DNA from: Phycisphaerales bacterium
GTDB taxonomy: Bacteria; Planctomycetota; Phycisphaerae; Tepidisphaerales; Tepidisphaeraceae
Assembly: GCA_028291615.1 (NCBI GenBank)
Contig: JAQGHM010000234.1
Span: forward strand, 1-42,160
DNA: 42,160 bases
Reading direction: 5' to 3'
This document shows, in pieces, positions 23,133-31,786 of the stretch. Below the pieces are notes generated by a model that saw nothing but the letters and a program-made list of their open reading frames with translations, was not told the DNA's origin and ran no database searches. The stretch's first letter is position 1, and each line of letters opens with the position of its first letter. A program made the translations under genes and the position numbers.

Positions 23133-24071
23133 ATGAAGACGTCTCACAAATCAGTCTCAAGCGGTAATTTCGGCCGGCCCGTTGCGGTGGCTTCGCGCCC
23201 GCGTCGAAATGGATTCACCCTGGTCGAGTTGCTCGTTGTCATCGGTATTATCGCTCTGCTCATTGCGATCCTGCTGCCGGCGCTGTCGAAGGCGAGGGCG
23301 CAATCGCTGCAGGTCGCGTGCGCCAGCAATCTCCGGCAGATGGGGATTGCGATGGTGCTGTACACCAATGAGTGGAAGTACCTTCCGGGCTGTCAGGCCT
23401 TCAACGGCAACGGCCCGTTTGCGATCTGGCCCACCCGCCTTCGCAATGCCATGCGTTCCATTCCGTCCAACCCCGGGGCGGTGGGTTCAGTCAGTGCCGG
23501 CGGGATCGAAAAGGCGTTCTGGTGCCCGGCTAATCAGGAAGGGTTCCAGTGGCAGCTCAAGTACAACGCGCCCGGTGGCGCCTACGCGTCCACCGGCGAA
23601 GCAGGTTACAGTTATGATGTCGGTGAACTTCTGCTGAATGTCTTCAACGTCCCCTTCAGCTACGGTTACAACGACTGGGGGGCGGTCAACAACATTAACG
23701 GACACGGGCAGGGGAACATGACGACTGACGAACAACTGGGTTTGGGCGGCGATGTCAAACCGGGCACGCAGGTGACCGAGGTCAAGGTCTCGCGCGTAAA
23801 GAGCGGGTCGGAAATGATCGCCATCGCCGACAATACCACCGACGGCTCATGGGATTACAACCTCGATCCAAATAACTCAGGCGAATGGCCTGGCAAGATC
23901 CACCGCAATGGCTCTAACGTCCTGTTTATGGACGGGCACGTGGATTGGTTCCTTCAGAAGGATCTGGTCATGGTAGATCCTGCCGATGCCGCTGGGGCGG
24001 CGATGAACCGGATGTGGAACCTGGACCATCTGATCCATGATAAGACTACCGGCGCACGTATCGGAAACTGA
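23133..24071 (+). CDS. Pseudopilin with H-X9-DG motif
   Basis: 312 residues. After a basic leader the prepilin signal NGFTLVELLVVIGIIALLIA is followed by ILLPALSKARAQ, with cleavage expected after the Gly. The globular region ends with HRNGSNVLFMDGHVDWF, a clear H-X9-DG motif of the planctomycete prepilin family. WC (AFWCPAN) and several Asn/Gly-rich stretches suggest an extracellular, perhaps carbohydrate-contacting domain. I chose the ATG at 23133 because GGAG lies seven bases upstream; longer frames run into the leader. It is followed 42 bases later by the zinc-ribbon membrane protein on the same strand. Confidence 0.93.
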   Translation: MKTSHKSVSSGNFGRPVAVASRPRRNGFTLVELLVVIGIIALLIAILLPALSKARAQSLQVACASNLRQMGIAMVLYTNEWKYLPGCQAFNGNGPFAIWPTRLRNAMRSIPSNPGAVGSVSAGGIEKAFWCPANQEGFQWQLKYNAPGGAYASTGEAGYSYDVGELLLNVFNVPFSYGYNDWGAVNNINGHGQGNMTTDEQLGLGGDVKPGTQVTEVKVSRVKSGSEMIAIADNTTDGSWDYNLDPNNSGEWPGKIHRNGSNVLFMDGHVDWFLQKDLVMVDPADAAGAAMNRMWNLDHLIHDKTTGARIGN

Positions 24072-24113
24072 GATAGTTAAGTTCCTCAGAACGATTCGAA
24101 CGGATTTGACCAC

Positions 24114-24467
24114 ATGACCGACGAACTCAAACGCAAGCTCGCCATCGGGGCGGGCGCCGTCCTCGTCCTCCTATTGTGCTACAGCGTCTGGGCGAACCTG
24201 GTTCGCTCCAACCCCAACAGCGCCGACGTCCCGGACGGCACCTTCTGGATCTGCAAAAACGGCCACCATTTTAACCTCTCGCTCAAGCAGTTGAGCGACC
24301 ATCACCACAACCATTACGGTGAACCCATTCCATGCCCCACCTGCGGCGATACCAAGACGATCAAGGCGGTCCGCTGTGCCAAGTGCGGTGAGTACTACCC
24401 GATGGTGCGGGGCGATCAGGGTCCCTGCCCCAAATGCGGCACGGTGCCCAAGCCGCCCACTCCGTAA
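24114..24467 (+). CDS. Small membrane protein with zinc-ribbon tail
   Basis: 117 residues. One N-terminal transmembrane helix (about 9-28) is followed by a domain with several Cys pairs: CPTCGD, CAKCGEYYP and CPKCGT, plus an earlier WICKNGHHF, enough for one or two zinc-ribbon-like sites. A His-rich stretch (DHHHNHY) lies between. I do not know a function. The gene directly follows the pseudopilin (42-base gap) and precedes a bidirectional terminator, so both are probably on one transcript; small proteins of this type recur beside planctomycete pseudopilins, but the link is contextual only. Confidence 0.85.
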   Translation: MTDELKRKLAIGAGAVLVLLLCYSVWANLVRSNPNSADVPDGTFWICKNGHHFNLSLKQLSDHHHNHYGEPIPCPTCGDTKTIKAVRCAKCGEYYPMVRGDQGPCPKCGTVPKPPTP

Positions 24468-24488
24468 CGTCGCCTCCGAGCAATTAAA

Positions 24489-24520
24489 AAGAACGCCGGC
24501 CACACATGGCCGGCGTTCTT
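24489..24520. terminator. Bidirectional rho-independent terminator
   Basis: An 11-bp perfect stem (GAACGCCGGCC/GGCCGGCGTTC) with a six-base loop, extended by AA/TT. On the plus strand it runs into TTCTTC; on the minus strand it runs into TTCTTTTTAATT. It separates the convergent pseudopilin operon and the beta-barrel gene and should serve both. Confidence 0.9.
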
Positions 24521-24560
24521 CATTCAATCTCACTCAAGCCTTAACAAAGGCCCGCCCGGC

Positions 24561-25082
24561 TTAGTGCCAGCGGAAACCGATGTTGGCTCCGTACACGAAC
24601 TGGCCGTCGGAGAAGGCGCTGCTCGCGTCGCTGTTCTTGTCGAAGAAGAACTGGTATTCGACGCCGACCTGGATGAACGTGCTGGAGTTCACGAAGAACT
24701 TCACGCCCGCTTCCGGGGCAGCTTCGAAGGTGTCCCGGACGCCGTCGCCGTAGACGTAGCCGATGTTGGCTCCGATGTAGGGCTGCCACCGACCCAGGTC
24801 GAAGTGGTAGTCCAGCGCGATACGCGTGGACGCATCCCACGAGCTACCGCTGCCGGTGGTCACGTCGGTATAGCCGACCGACTGCCGGACGCCGACTTCG
24901 AGTTCCTTGGTCAGGAAGTACCCGATCGAGCCGTTGCCGGAGAACGTCACGCCGTTCAGGTCCGGCCCGTGAGCCGCGTTGGCCCCGAGCGTAAGTTCCC
25001 AATCCCCGGCTTGGAACTGGGCATTTGCCGCCATCGCGGGCAACAAGGCCAGAGCCGCCACAACCATCAACTTTCGCAACAT
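24561..25082 (-). CDS. Outer-membrane beta-barrel protein
   Basis: 173 residues. The signal peptide is MLRKLMVVAALALLPAMAANA with cleavage after ANA, residue 21. The rest alternates hydrophobic and polar residues in strands (WELTLGANAAHG; ASTRIALDYHF; PYIGANIGYVYG; FIQVGVEYQFFF) and ends GANIGFRWH with an aromatic near the C-terminus, as in OmpA/OmpW-type eight-stranded barrels. It probably sits in the outer membrane; transport or binding specificity is unknown. An AAGGAGG ribosome site lies close to the ATG, and a good sigma-70-like promoter is 64 bases upstream, implying strong constitutive expression. It is a single gene ending at the bidirectional terminator. Confidence 0.9.
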   Translation of the reverse strand: MLRKLMVVAALALLPAMAANAQFQAGDWELTLGANAAHGPDLNGVTFSGNGSIGYFLTKELEVGVRQSVGYTDVTTGSGSSWDASTRIALDYHFDLGRWQPYIGANIGYVYGDGVRDTFEAAPEAGVKFFVNSSTFIQVGVEYQFFFDKNSDASSAFSDGQFVYGANIGFRWH

Positions 25083-25145
25083 TCGAAACCTCCTTCAGGT
25101 GAAAAGTGTTGCGCCAAACACCGGCTACACAGCCAGTTGGTCGGG

Positions 25146-25174
25146 ATAGTATCGGGAAGTGAGTGCTTTGTGAA
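25146..25174 (-). promoter_or_regulatory. Candidate sigma-70 promoter of the beta-barrel gene
   Basis: On the minus strand TTCACA (five of six to TTGACA) and TACTAT (four of six) are spaced by 17 bases, 64 bases before the start codon at 25082. Confidence 0.55.
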
Positions 25175-25242
25175 TCGACAATTCAGGTAAGATATTTCGC
25201 CTGTAGAGCCCGCTGCCTAACAAACAGGCAGATATTTGGTCA

Positions 25243-26043
25243 TCAAACCCCCGCGCCGACCGCCTGCGAAACGTGCCGCACGGCGTTCTGGAAGATCGCC
25301 AAACCCTCCCCAACCCCCGTTTTCCCCCGCCGCCCCCACGCCGGATGCTGGATCGCATCGACGAACCGCTCGGGGTGAGGCATCAGCCCAAAGACCAACC
25401 CGCTGGCGTCGCACACCCCGGCGATATCGTCCGTGCTGCCGTTTGGGTTGTCCGGAAGTTGCCCACTCGCCGGCGCGCCATCGGGCCGCGTGTATACCAG
25501 CGCCACCTGATCGTTGCTCCAAAGCTCCGTCCGCACCGCCTCGTCCGCCGGCACGAACTTCCCCTCCCCGTGTGCAATCGGAAGCTCAAGCCGCTCAACC
25601 CCCGCCGTCCATATGCACTTCCGCGACTTGCCCGCCAAGTGAATCCATCGATCGACAAATCGACCGCAGTCGTTATGAGCCAGCGTGCAACTCTGCCCCG
25701 CCCGCCCAGCGATCCGCCCTGGCAGGAGGTCCGTCTTCACCAGCACCTGGAACCCGTTGCAGATCCCAATGATTGGTTTCTGCGCCTCGATGAAAGCTGC
25801 AAAGGCATCGCTGAGGTGATGCCGGATTTGGTTGGCAAAGATCCGCCCCGCCGCGATGTCATCGCCGTAGCTGAACCCGCCCGGCACCGCCAGGATCTGG
25901 TAGTCGGCCATTGCCTCCGGGCGTTGCAGAAGCTGGTTGACGTGCAGAAACTCGGCCGTCGCCCCCGCCAACTCGAACGCATGCGCGGTTTCCTGATCGC
26001 AGTTCACGCCCGCGGTGCGCAAGATCAACGTTTTCGGCTTCAT
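25243..26043 (-). CDS. purQ: Phosphoribosylformylglycinamidine synthase glutaminase subunit PurQ
   Basis: 266 residues. Class I glutamine amidotransferase: catalytic Cys95 in IIGICNGFQVL, and the His/Glu pair in MPHPERF (His223, Glu225). The N-terminus KTLILRTAGVNCDQETAHAF and VPGGFSYGDDIAAGRIFA are diagnostic for PurQ. It supplies ammonia from glutamine to PurL in the fourth step of purine synthesis and works with PurS. At 266 residues it is longer than the usual 220-230 because of an insert around 105-150. No purL or purS gene is adjacent. The ATG at 26043 was preferred to an upstream in-frame Met that only adds a short unrelated extension. Confidence 0.95.
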   Translation of the reverse strand: MKPKTLILRTAGVNCDQETAHAFELAGATAEFLHVNQLLQRPEAMADYQILAVPGGFSYGDDIAAGRIFANQIRHHLSDAFAAFIEAQKPIIGICNGFQVLVKTDLLPGRIAGRAGQSCTLAHNDCGRFVDRWIHLAGKSRKCIWTAGVERLELPIAHGEGKFVPADEAVRTELWSNDQVALVYTRPDGAPASGQLPDNPNGSTDDIAGVCDASGLVFGLMPHPERFVDAIQHPAWGRRGKTGVGEGLAIFQNAVRHVSQAVGAGV

Positions 26044-26070
26044 GCCCGCATCATATGCCCACCGCAATGC

Positions 26071-26613
26071 CTAGCCAAACGACGCGGCATCCGTAGCAAG
26101 GCGCGCATAGACCAGCGAATCGCGCCACTTCTCCTTTTCCCACGTGAAGTCGCGCAATCGCCCCTCGTATTGCATGTCGATCTTCTCCATCACCCTGGCC
26201 GATGCGCGGTTCTCCGGATCGCACGTCGCGTAGATACGGTGCAGCTTCAACTCGCCAAACCCAAACGCCAGCAGCGCCCCCGCCGCCTCCGTGCAATATC
26301 CTCGCCCCCAGAACCGCGGGTTGAAGACGTAACCGATATCTCCCGCAAATTGCTCCGGCCGACTCACCCGCAGCCCCACCCCGCCGATCACCCGGCCGCT
26401 CTCCCGAAGCACCACCGCCAGCTCATACTCGGCGCGCGGCAGCATCCGCTGGCTCGCCAGCTTGCGGTGCAGGAAATCCAGAGTTTGCGCTTCGGTATTG
26501 GGCCCCCAATCCATATAGCGCACAGTCTCAGCCTCACCGGCGTAGGCTTGAACGTCCGCCGCGTCGTCCAGGACGAATTCCCGAATCAGTAGTCGTTGCG
26601 TTCGAAGCTCCAT
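26071..26613 (-). CDS. GNAT family N-acetyltransferase (RimJ/RimL type)
   Basis: 180 residues. The opening ELRTQRLLIREFVLDDA is typical of the RimJ/RimL group. The acetyl-CoA-binding motif is seen in FNPRFWGRGYCTEAAGALL (about 97-115) and in the following HRIYATCDPENRASARVMEKI. It transfers an acetyl group to an amine; substrate unknown, possibly a protein N-terminus. An AAGGAG site lies about 11 bases before the ATG. It ends 27 bases upstream of the purQ start on the same strand and may be co-transcribed with it. Confidence 0.92.
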   Translation of the reverse strand: MELRTQRLLIREFVLDDAADVQAYAGEAETVRYMDWGPNTEAQTLDFLHRKLASQRMLPRAEYELAVVLRESGRVIGGVGLRVSRPEQFAGDIGYVFNPRFWGRGYCTEAAGALLAFGFGELKLHRIYATCDPENRASARVMEKIDMQYEGRLRDFTWEKEKWRDSLVYARLATDAASFG

Positions 26614-26704
26614 CGGCGCGCCATCTCCTTGTCGGTCATACGATCATGATCCTGATCCCTGACCGAAATGCCAAACCCGCCGCCTCCGGTTATTCTTCCG
26701 GCCC

Positions 26705-27895
26705 ATGACCTCTGCGCCCATTTCATCCCCCGCGCCGCTGCACGCCGATCTCCTCGCCCAATGGATGCTCCGTGAAGACGTTATCTTCCTAAACCACGGC
26801 TCCTTCGGCGCAGTCCCCCGCACCGTCCTGGCCGAGCAGGACCGCTGGCGACATCGTCTCGAAGCCGAGCCGATCGAACTGCTCGGCCGTCGCCAGCCGG
26901 AGCTGATCGCCGCCGCCAAGGAACCGCTAGGCCAGTTTCTCCACATGCGCCCGCAGGATTTCGGCCTCGTCACCAACGCCACCGAAGGTATCAACGCCGT
27001 CCTCCAATCCCTCCGCTTTTCTCCCGGCGACGAACTGCTAACGACCAACCACGTCTACAACGCCGTCCGCCAATCCATGCGGCACATCGCCACCCGCCAG
27101 GGCGCAAGCTATCGCGAGATCCCCGTCGCCACCCCGGTGGAGAACGGACAGCGGATCGCAAGAACGATCATCGATGGCCTAAGCGACCGCACCCGCCTCC
27201 TCGTGATCGATCACATCACCTCCCCCACCGCCCTGGTCTTCCCCGTCGAACCCATTGCCGCCGCCTGCGCCGCGCGCGGGGTCGAACTGTTGATCGATGG
27301 CGCCCACGCCCCCGGCATGCTCGACCTCAATGTCCCCGCCACCGGCGCTACGTATTACGCCGGTAACCTCCACAAATGGGCCTGCGCACCCAAAGGCTGC
27401 GCATTCCTCTGGGTCGCCCCGCACCGCCAAGCCGACATCCACCCCTGCGTCATCAGCCACAACTACGGCCAAGGCCTCGCCGCCGAATTCGTCTGGCAGG
27501 GCACCCGCGACGCCAGCGCCTGGCTGACGCTCCCCGCGGCATTGCAGTTCATGGCCGACCTCGGCTGGGAGCGCATCCGCTATCACAACCACGCCCTGAC
27601 CGTCTGGGCCCATGCCATGCTCTGCGAACGCTTTGCCGTTTCGCCCCTGAGCCCCATCGATGGACAACTGCTGGGCGCAACCGCCACCGTCCGCCTGCCC
27701 GATCCCCTCACGCACCTGACCGACGATCAAGCCAAAGCCCTTCAGCAATCGCTCTACACCGATCACCGCATCGAGGTCCCCCTCTTCGGCTGGCAAGGCG
27801 CACAACACCTGCGCGTCTCCTGCCAGGTGTACAACCGCCCAGCCGATTACCATCGCCTGGCCGACGTCATCACCGCCGTTGCCCGCGACCTTTAG
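26705..27895 (+). CDS. Class V PLP-dependent aminotransferase (epimerase/cysteine desulfurase-like)
   Basis: 396 residues. Class V fold with the PLP lysine Lys224 in GNLHKWACAPKG and Asp198 in LLIDGAHAPG. The sequence FLNHGSFGAVPRTVL at the start and the GNLHKW motif are characteristic of the isopenicillin N epimerase-like branch, a group often used for epimerisation or C-S lyase-type reactions. No beta-lactam pathway genes are present, so a more general role (amino acid or sulfur metabolism) is likely. It is transcribed divergently from the GNAT gene. Its 3' end overlaps the convergent GlsB-like gene by 26 bases. Confidence 0.92.
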   Translation: MTSAPISSPAPLHADLLAQWMLREDVIFLNHGSFGAVPRTVLAEQDRWRHRLEAEPIELLGRRQPELIAAAKEPLGQFLHMRPQDFGLVTNATEGINAVLQSLRFSPGDELLTTNHVYNAVRQSMRHIATRQGASYREIPVATPVENGQRIARTIIDGLSDRTRLLVIDHITSPTALVFPVEPIAAACAARGVELLIDGAHAPGMLDLNVPATGATYYAGNLHKWACAPKGCAFLWVAPHRQADIHPCVISHNYGQGLAAEFVWQGTRDASAWLTLPAALQFMADLGWERIRYHNHALTVWAHAMLCERFAVSPLSPIDGQLLGATATVRLPDPLTHLTDDQAKALQQSLYTDHRIEVPLFGWQGAQHLRVSCQVYNRPADYHRLADVITAVARDL

Positions 27896-28136
27896 CCCCC
27901 ACCGACGCCCGCAATACCGCCAGCAGCGCCATCGCCCCCACCGTCGCGGTGATCAACTCCGCCAGCAGGCTGGTCGACGTAAACCCCAGGATGCTCAGGA
28001 GAAATCCGCCCACGATCGCCCCCACCACGCCGATCACCAGGTTCCCCCACAGCCCAAACCCGCGCCCCTGCGTGAACCGTCCCGCCAGCCACCCCGCGCA
28101 CAACCCGATCAACAGAAACGATATCAGTCTCGTCAT
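27870..28136 (-). CDS. GlsB/YeaQ/YmgE-type small membrane protein
   Basis: 88 residues with three hydrophobic helices. LIGLCAGWLAGRFTQGRGFG and WGNLVIGVVGAIVGGFLL match the GlsB/YeaQ/YmgE (transglycosylase-associated) family of inner-membrane stress-response proteins. Molecular function is not known. I chose ATG 28136 because GGAG lies six bases upstream. It converges with and slightly overlaps the aminotransferase gene, and is divergent from the methyltransferase gene across an 86-base gap. Confidence 0.9.
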   Translation of the reverse strand: MTRLISFLLIGLCAGWLAGRFTQGRGFGLWGNLVIGVVGAIVGGFLLSILGFTSTSLLAELITATVGAMALLAVLRASVGAKGRGQRR

Positions 28137-28222
28137 CGCAACTCCTTTCGCGCACCGCTGCGTCACATCATCGCTTGACGCGCGCGCCATCATCGTCATA
28201 CTCCGCCGCGAGTCGATCCCCC

Positions 28223-28990
28223 ATGCTTACCGCAATGATCACACGATGGCTGGCGCGGCGGGGAATCCGCCTGATCACGCGTAACAATCCCGCCTTCGAC
28301 TTCATCCCGCGCAACGTCGAGCCCGAATTCCAAGCCGCCTGCGAGCGCTGCGCCCCGATCTCCACCGTCCCCGCCGATGCGATGTACGGCCTATGGCGCG
28401 CCGTCGAATATGTCGTCCGCTGCAACATCCCCGGCGATTTCGTTGAATGCGGTGTCTACCGCGGCGGCTCGACCGCGATGGCCGTCGAAGCGTTCCGCCA
28501 TTTCGGCGATAAGACCGACCGCCGCTTCTACCTCTACGACACCTTCGCCGGCATGACCGCCCCCACCCAGCGCGACGTCGATTTCGCCGGCCGCACCCCC
28601 GACCAGCACCTCCGTACCTGGGGCGTCAAGACGATCGACGGCATGGCCAACAGCCCGCTCGACGAGGTCCGCGCCAACCTGCTCCGCACCGGCCTCGCCG
28701 CCGACCGCTTCGTCTTCGTCCAGGGCAAGGTCGAGGAGACGATTCCGGGTACGGTCCCACCTGGCCCGATCTCCATCCTCCGCCTCGACACGGATTGGTA
28801 CGAGTCCACCCGCCACGAACTCATCCACCTCTTCCCCAGGCTCGTCCCCGGCGGCGTCCTGATCGTCGACGACTACGGCTTCTGGAAAGGTTCGCGCGAT
28901 GCCTGCGACGAATACTTCCGCGAGCACAACGTCAGGATCCTTCTCTCGCGCGTCGATCGCATGGGAACGGTCGTGGGGATTAAGCCTTGA
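28223..28990 (+). CDS. TylF/MycF-type O-methyltransferase
   Basis: 255 residues. GDFVECGVYRGGSTAMAVEA is the SAM-binding signature of the TylF/MycF/NovP family, followed by LYDTFAGM, LRLDTDWYEST and VDDYGFWKG. The Asp residues of LDTDW and VDDY are the expected metal ligands. Family members methylate sugar hydroxyls of macrolides and other glycosides with Mg2+. In this context, near a polysaccharide locus, sugar methylation of a surface polymer is plausible but unproven. An ATG four codons later is an alternative start; neither has a clear ribosome site. Confidence 0.9.
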   Translation: MLTAMITRWLARRGIRLITRNNPAFDFIPRNVEPEFQAACERCAPISTVPADAMYGLWRAVEYVVRCNIPGDFVECGVYRGGSTAMAVEAFRHFGDKTDRRFYLYDTFAGMTAPTQRDVDFAGRTPDQHLRTWGVKTIDGMANSPLDEVRANLLRTGLAADRFVFVQGKVEETIPGTVPPGPISILRLDTDWYESTRHELIHLFPRLVPGGVLIVDDYGFWKGSRDACDEYFREHNVRILLSRVDRMGTVVGIKP

Positions 28991-29071
28991 TAAGCCGCTC
29001 GCCACGCCGTCGCGTGGCCCGCGCCGCCGCGCCCTGATAGACTCCTTCCGGTCGCTTTGATCGGAGGTCGC

Positions 29072-29899
29072 ATGCTCGTTCGGATGGGGAGAATTGTCCT
29101 GGTGATGTTACTGGTGCTGGCGCCAAGCGTCCGCGCCGCCGACGCCGTCACTGAAGCCAAGCGCCGCGCCGCCGCGGATCTGATGAAGGAGGGGAAGAAC
29201 GTCGAGGCGATCGCGCTGCTCAGCGAGGTGATTAAAGCAGATGGGGAAAACTACAAGGATCATCTGATGATGGGGCGGGCCTATGACAAGCTGAACAAGC
29301 CTCAGGAGGCGACCGAATCGTATCACCGCGTGCTGGAATTGCTGCCGCCCGGCGAGGATCGCGCGGCGCGTGCGGAGGTCGATCGCAGGTTGAAGGTGAT
29401 CGACGGCCAGACGCAGAAAATCCAGGCGGTGGAAGAGGAGTTCCTGAAGAAACTGGACGGGTTGGAGCGCGAGTCGCTTGCCGCGCACGATTCGCGCGCC
29501 GTCGAACGAATCTGGCGGATAAAGGGGGGGATCTGGTCGGCGCAAGGACGCAAAGACGCTGGATGTTGGGAAGTGCGGGCGGCGTCGGAATGGCACGATA
29601 CCGGGATGACGCTCACGCAGGGCCAGCGTTACCGGATTCGCGCGGTCGGCTCCTGGAACATCACCCCCGGTTTTACGTGCTCAGCCGACGGCGTGGCCGA
29701 TCGTCCCAGTGGCGGCGCGGGCGCCTACGGTTCGCTGATTGCCAAGGTCGATACCGCGCCCGAAGCGGTCGCCGTCGGAAGCAACGGGACCATCGTGCCC
29801 ACAAGCACGGGTAAGCTGATGTTCATCAGCTCCATGCCAACCCGGGCCGACCGCGAAAAGAACAGCGGTTCGGTGTTCGTGCAAATCCAGCGCGAGTGA
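29072..29899 (+). CDS. TPR protein with C-terminal PA-IL-like carbohydrate-binding-type domain
   Basis: 275 residues. Signal peptide MLVRMGRIVLVMLLVLAPSV followed by RAAD. A TPR-like helical region (about 27-100, with KAEGKNVEAIALL-type repeats and MMGRAYDKLNKPQEATESYH) leads to a coiled linker and a beta-sandwich domain (about 180-275). In that domain GQRYRIRAVGSWNI, TCSADGVADRP and GAYGSLIAKVD resemble the PA-IL (LecA) lectin fold; this is a pattern match only. GGAGG lies three to four bases before the ATG; the upstream in-frame start is a TTG. It is tail to tail with the methyltransferase at 29901. Confidence 0.82.
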   Translation: MLVRMGRIVLVMLLVLAPSVRAADAVTEAKRRAAADLMKEGKNVEAIALLSEVIKADGENYKDHLMMGRAYDKLNKPQEATESYHRVLELLPPGEDRAARAEVDRRLKVIDGQTQKIQAVEEEFLKKLDGLERESLAAHDSRAVERIWRIKGGIWSAQGRKDAGCWEVRAASEWHDTGMTLTQGQRYRIRAVGSWNITPGFTCSADGVADRPSGGAGAYGSLIAKVDTAPEAVAVGSNGTIVPTSTGKLMFISSMPTRADREKNSGSVFVQIQRE

Positions 29900-29900
29900 G

Positions 29901-30872
29901 TTATTGCGGCCGGCGCAGCACCGCGATGAAGTGGTCCTGGTCGCCAAAGGTCGCGGGAAAGCCACCCTGGGCGATGACATCGAGATGTTCGGGAAGCGGC
30001 ACGCGCAATCGCCGCAGCGCGCGAAGCGCCAGGTAAACGGCGGCCCTGGGGTATGACAGAATGTAATACCACAACGGCGTGCGGGTATGACAGGATCGCT
30101 GGAAATGGGCCAGTTCCAACCCCGCCCTACGGCCGGCGACACCCAGCGACCGCTCGTTGAAGAATCCGACGTGTTCGACGATCCCGCAGTACGGATAAGC
30201 AGGCCCGGTCAGGCGCCAGGCAAGGGCGGCGGAATTTCCCGTCTCCACGACCATGACCCCACCCGGCCGCAACAGGCGGCGCAGCGCCGACAACGTCGCA
30301 ACGGGTTCAGGGAGGTGTTCGAGCACGTCAAAGCTGATGATCGCGTCGAAGGACGCGTTGTGTTCGGCTCCGACCGCGTCGATCGTCGGCCCGAGAATTT
30401 GAACACCGTGACCAGCCGCGATGCCCGCCGCGACAGTTGAAGGTTCGATCCCCGCCGTCTGCCACTCCGCGCCCAGATACTTCAGGAATCCCCCGTCATA
30501 GCAGCCGAAATCCAGCACCTGGCGTCCCGGGCTGAACCGCTCCAGCACGGCGCGCTTGTTGGCGTAATAGCGTTGATTAACAATCGCGGCATCGACTTGC
30601 GGATCAGTCTTCCAGTTGCTGCCGCTGGATTCACGATAGCACGCGAGCAGCCGCTCCTGTGGGATGACGGGCGCGACGAACTGGTAATCGCACTCGCTGC
30701 AGCGGTAGAGCGAGAGGTCAAGATCGTCCACGCGAATGGGCACGCCAGCCACCTTGGTCGGCGGGCGGTACCGCGGCGCTCCCAGGCGGACCACCCGCTC
30801 GCTGCCACACACCCGACAATTAATCACGCGCTCGTGCATAGGTTCTTCGACTTGCGTTGTCCGGGGATTCAT
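29901..30872 (-). CDS. Class I SAM methyltransferase with N-terminal zinc-binding motif
   Basis: 323 residues. The N-terminus has CRVCGSE and YRCSECDYQFV, a CxxC...CxxC zinc site, then a class I methyltransferase domain with VLDFGCYDGGFLKYL and the later FDAIISFDVLEHLPEP. The arrangement is like C-methyltransferases of sugar biosynthesis clusters. It is the last gene of the polysaccharide operon; its ATG overlaps the stop of the glycosyltransferase gene by four bases (ATGA). Its exact acceptor is unknown. Confidence 0.9.
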   Translation of the reverse strand: MNPRTTQVEEPMHERVINCRVCGSERVVRLGAPRYRPPTKVAGVPIRVDDLDLSLYRCSECDYQFVAPVIPQERLLACYRESSGSNWKTDPQVDAAIVNQRYYANKRAVLERFSPGRQVLDFGCYDGGFLKYLGAEWQTAGIEPSTVAAGIAAGHGVQILGPTIDAVGAEHNASFDAIISFDVLEHLPEPVATLSALRRLLRPGGVMVVETGNSAALAWRLTGPAYPYCGIVEHVGFFNERSLGVAGRRAGLELAHFQRSCHTRTPLWYYILSYPRAAVYLALRALRRLRVPLPEHLDVIAQGGFPATFGDQDHFIAVLRRPQ

Positions 30873-31786
30873 GCCCACCACTTGCGGATGCGGCGGCGGA
30901 TTCTTCGCGCCAGGGACGGTGGCGCGTAGATGGCCCGGCGCATGATCGCATCGGAGCGGGCGTCGCGAATGACGAACGGCGGGTGCTGCATCGGAAACTG
31001 CATCGCCTCCAGCGGCATGTTTCCCAGGTCCGAATCTGAAGTAGTGTGAGTCGCCGACGCGCCAAATCCGATGTTTGTGATCAGGTTGACGTTGGGGATG
31101 ATCGATAGCATGTGGTTCGACCAGGCGGTGAGAAACATCTGGTAGTCCCAGGTATCAAAGGCGCCGGTGTAGGTCATCTCGATCGCTCGGGCCCAGTAGT
31201 CGGCCTCTTTGCGGTCGCCCAGGACATCGACGAGCCAGCCGCCGTCGCGCATCGCCGGCCAGAGCTTCATGTCCGGATCGTACCGCCGCCACGACCGCCG
31301 CCACGAAGCCCACCCCCATACGTGCGTGTAGCGCGAAAAGTGATAGCTCTCCTGGTTGCGCCGCCAGCCGCGCTGGAAGTTATGCCCGCAGATCGTGTAG
31401 ATTCGCGGATCGTCGCGGTAGCGCTCCAGCAGTTCGGCACAGAAGCGAAAAAACGTCGAATGCGGCAGGCAGTCATCTTCAAGCACGATCGTTTCCTCGA
31501 CCTGGTCGAATACCCAGGCCAGCCCCGACGAGACGTTCTGCTTACATCCCAGGTTGGACTCGGCATAGCGGGTTCGCAGATCGCAGGGCCAATCGATGGA
31601 TTCGAAAATCCGCCGGGTCTTGGCGCAGTTTTCGGCGTCGTCGGCACGGCCGGGACGCGGTCCGTCGGCGACGACCAGCAGGATCGGCGGGCGTGCCTGG
31701 CGCACCATCTCAAATACGCGGGCGGTCTGTTCCGGGCGGTTGAACACGAGCATCGCGACCGGCGTGTTTAGCTGATATTCAGACAT
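30869..31786 (-). CDS. Glycosyltransferase (GT-A type, GNT-I-like)
   Basis: 305 residues. The start, NTPVAMLVFNRPEQTARVFE, is typical of GT-A enzymes of this type; EETIVLEDDCLPHSTFF carries the acidic cluster that coordinates nucleotide-sugar and metal. WGWASWRRSW and the C-terminal basic tail are also seen in FkbM-linked transferases. It probably adds a sugar to a surface polysaccharide; donor and acceptor unknown. It overlaps the FkbM gene by eight bases at its start and the methyltransferase gene by four at its stop. I chose the ATG at 31786; longer frames are antisense to FkbM. Confidence 0.88.
   Translation of the reverse strand: MSEYQLNTPVAMLVFNRPEQTARVFEMVRQARPPILLVVADGPRPGRADDAENCAKTRRIFESIDWPCDLRTRYAESNLGCKQNVSSGLAWVFDQVEETIVLEDDCLPHSTFFRFCAELLERYRDDPRIYTICGHNFQRGWRRNQESYHFSRYTHVWGWASWRRSWRRYDPDMKLWPAMRDGGWLVDVLGDRKEADYWARAIEMTYTGAFDTWDYQMFLTAWSNHMLSIIPNVNLITNIGFGASATHTTSDSDLGNMPLEAMQFPMQHPPFVIRDARSDAIMRRAIYAPPSLARRIRRRIRKWWA

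Noticed and set aside
25213-25231. A terminator downstream of purQ
   Set aside because: CTGCCT-N7-AGGCAG can form a short hairpin, but no T run follows on the purQ strand, so it is not called.
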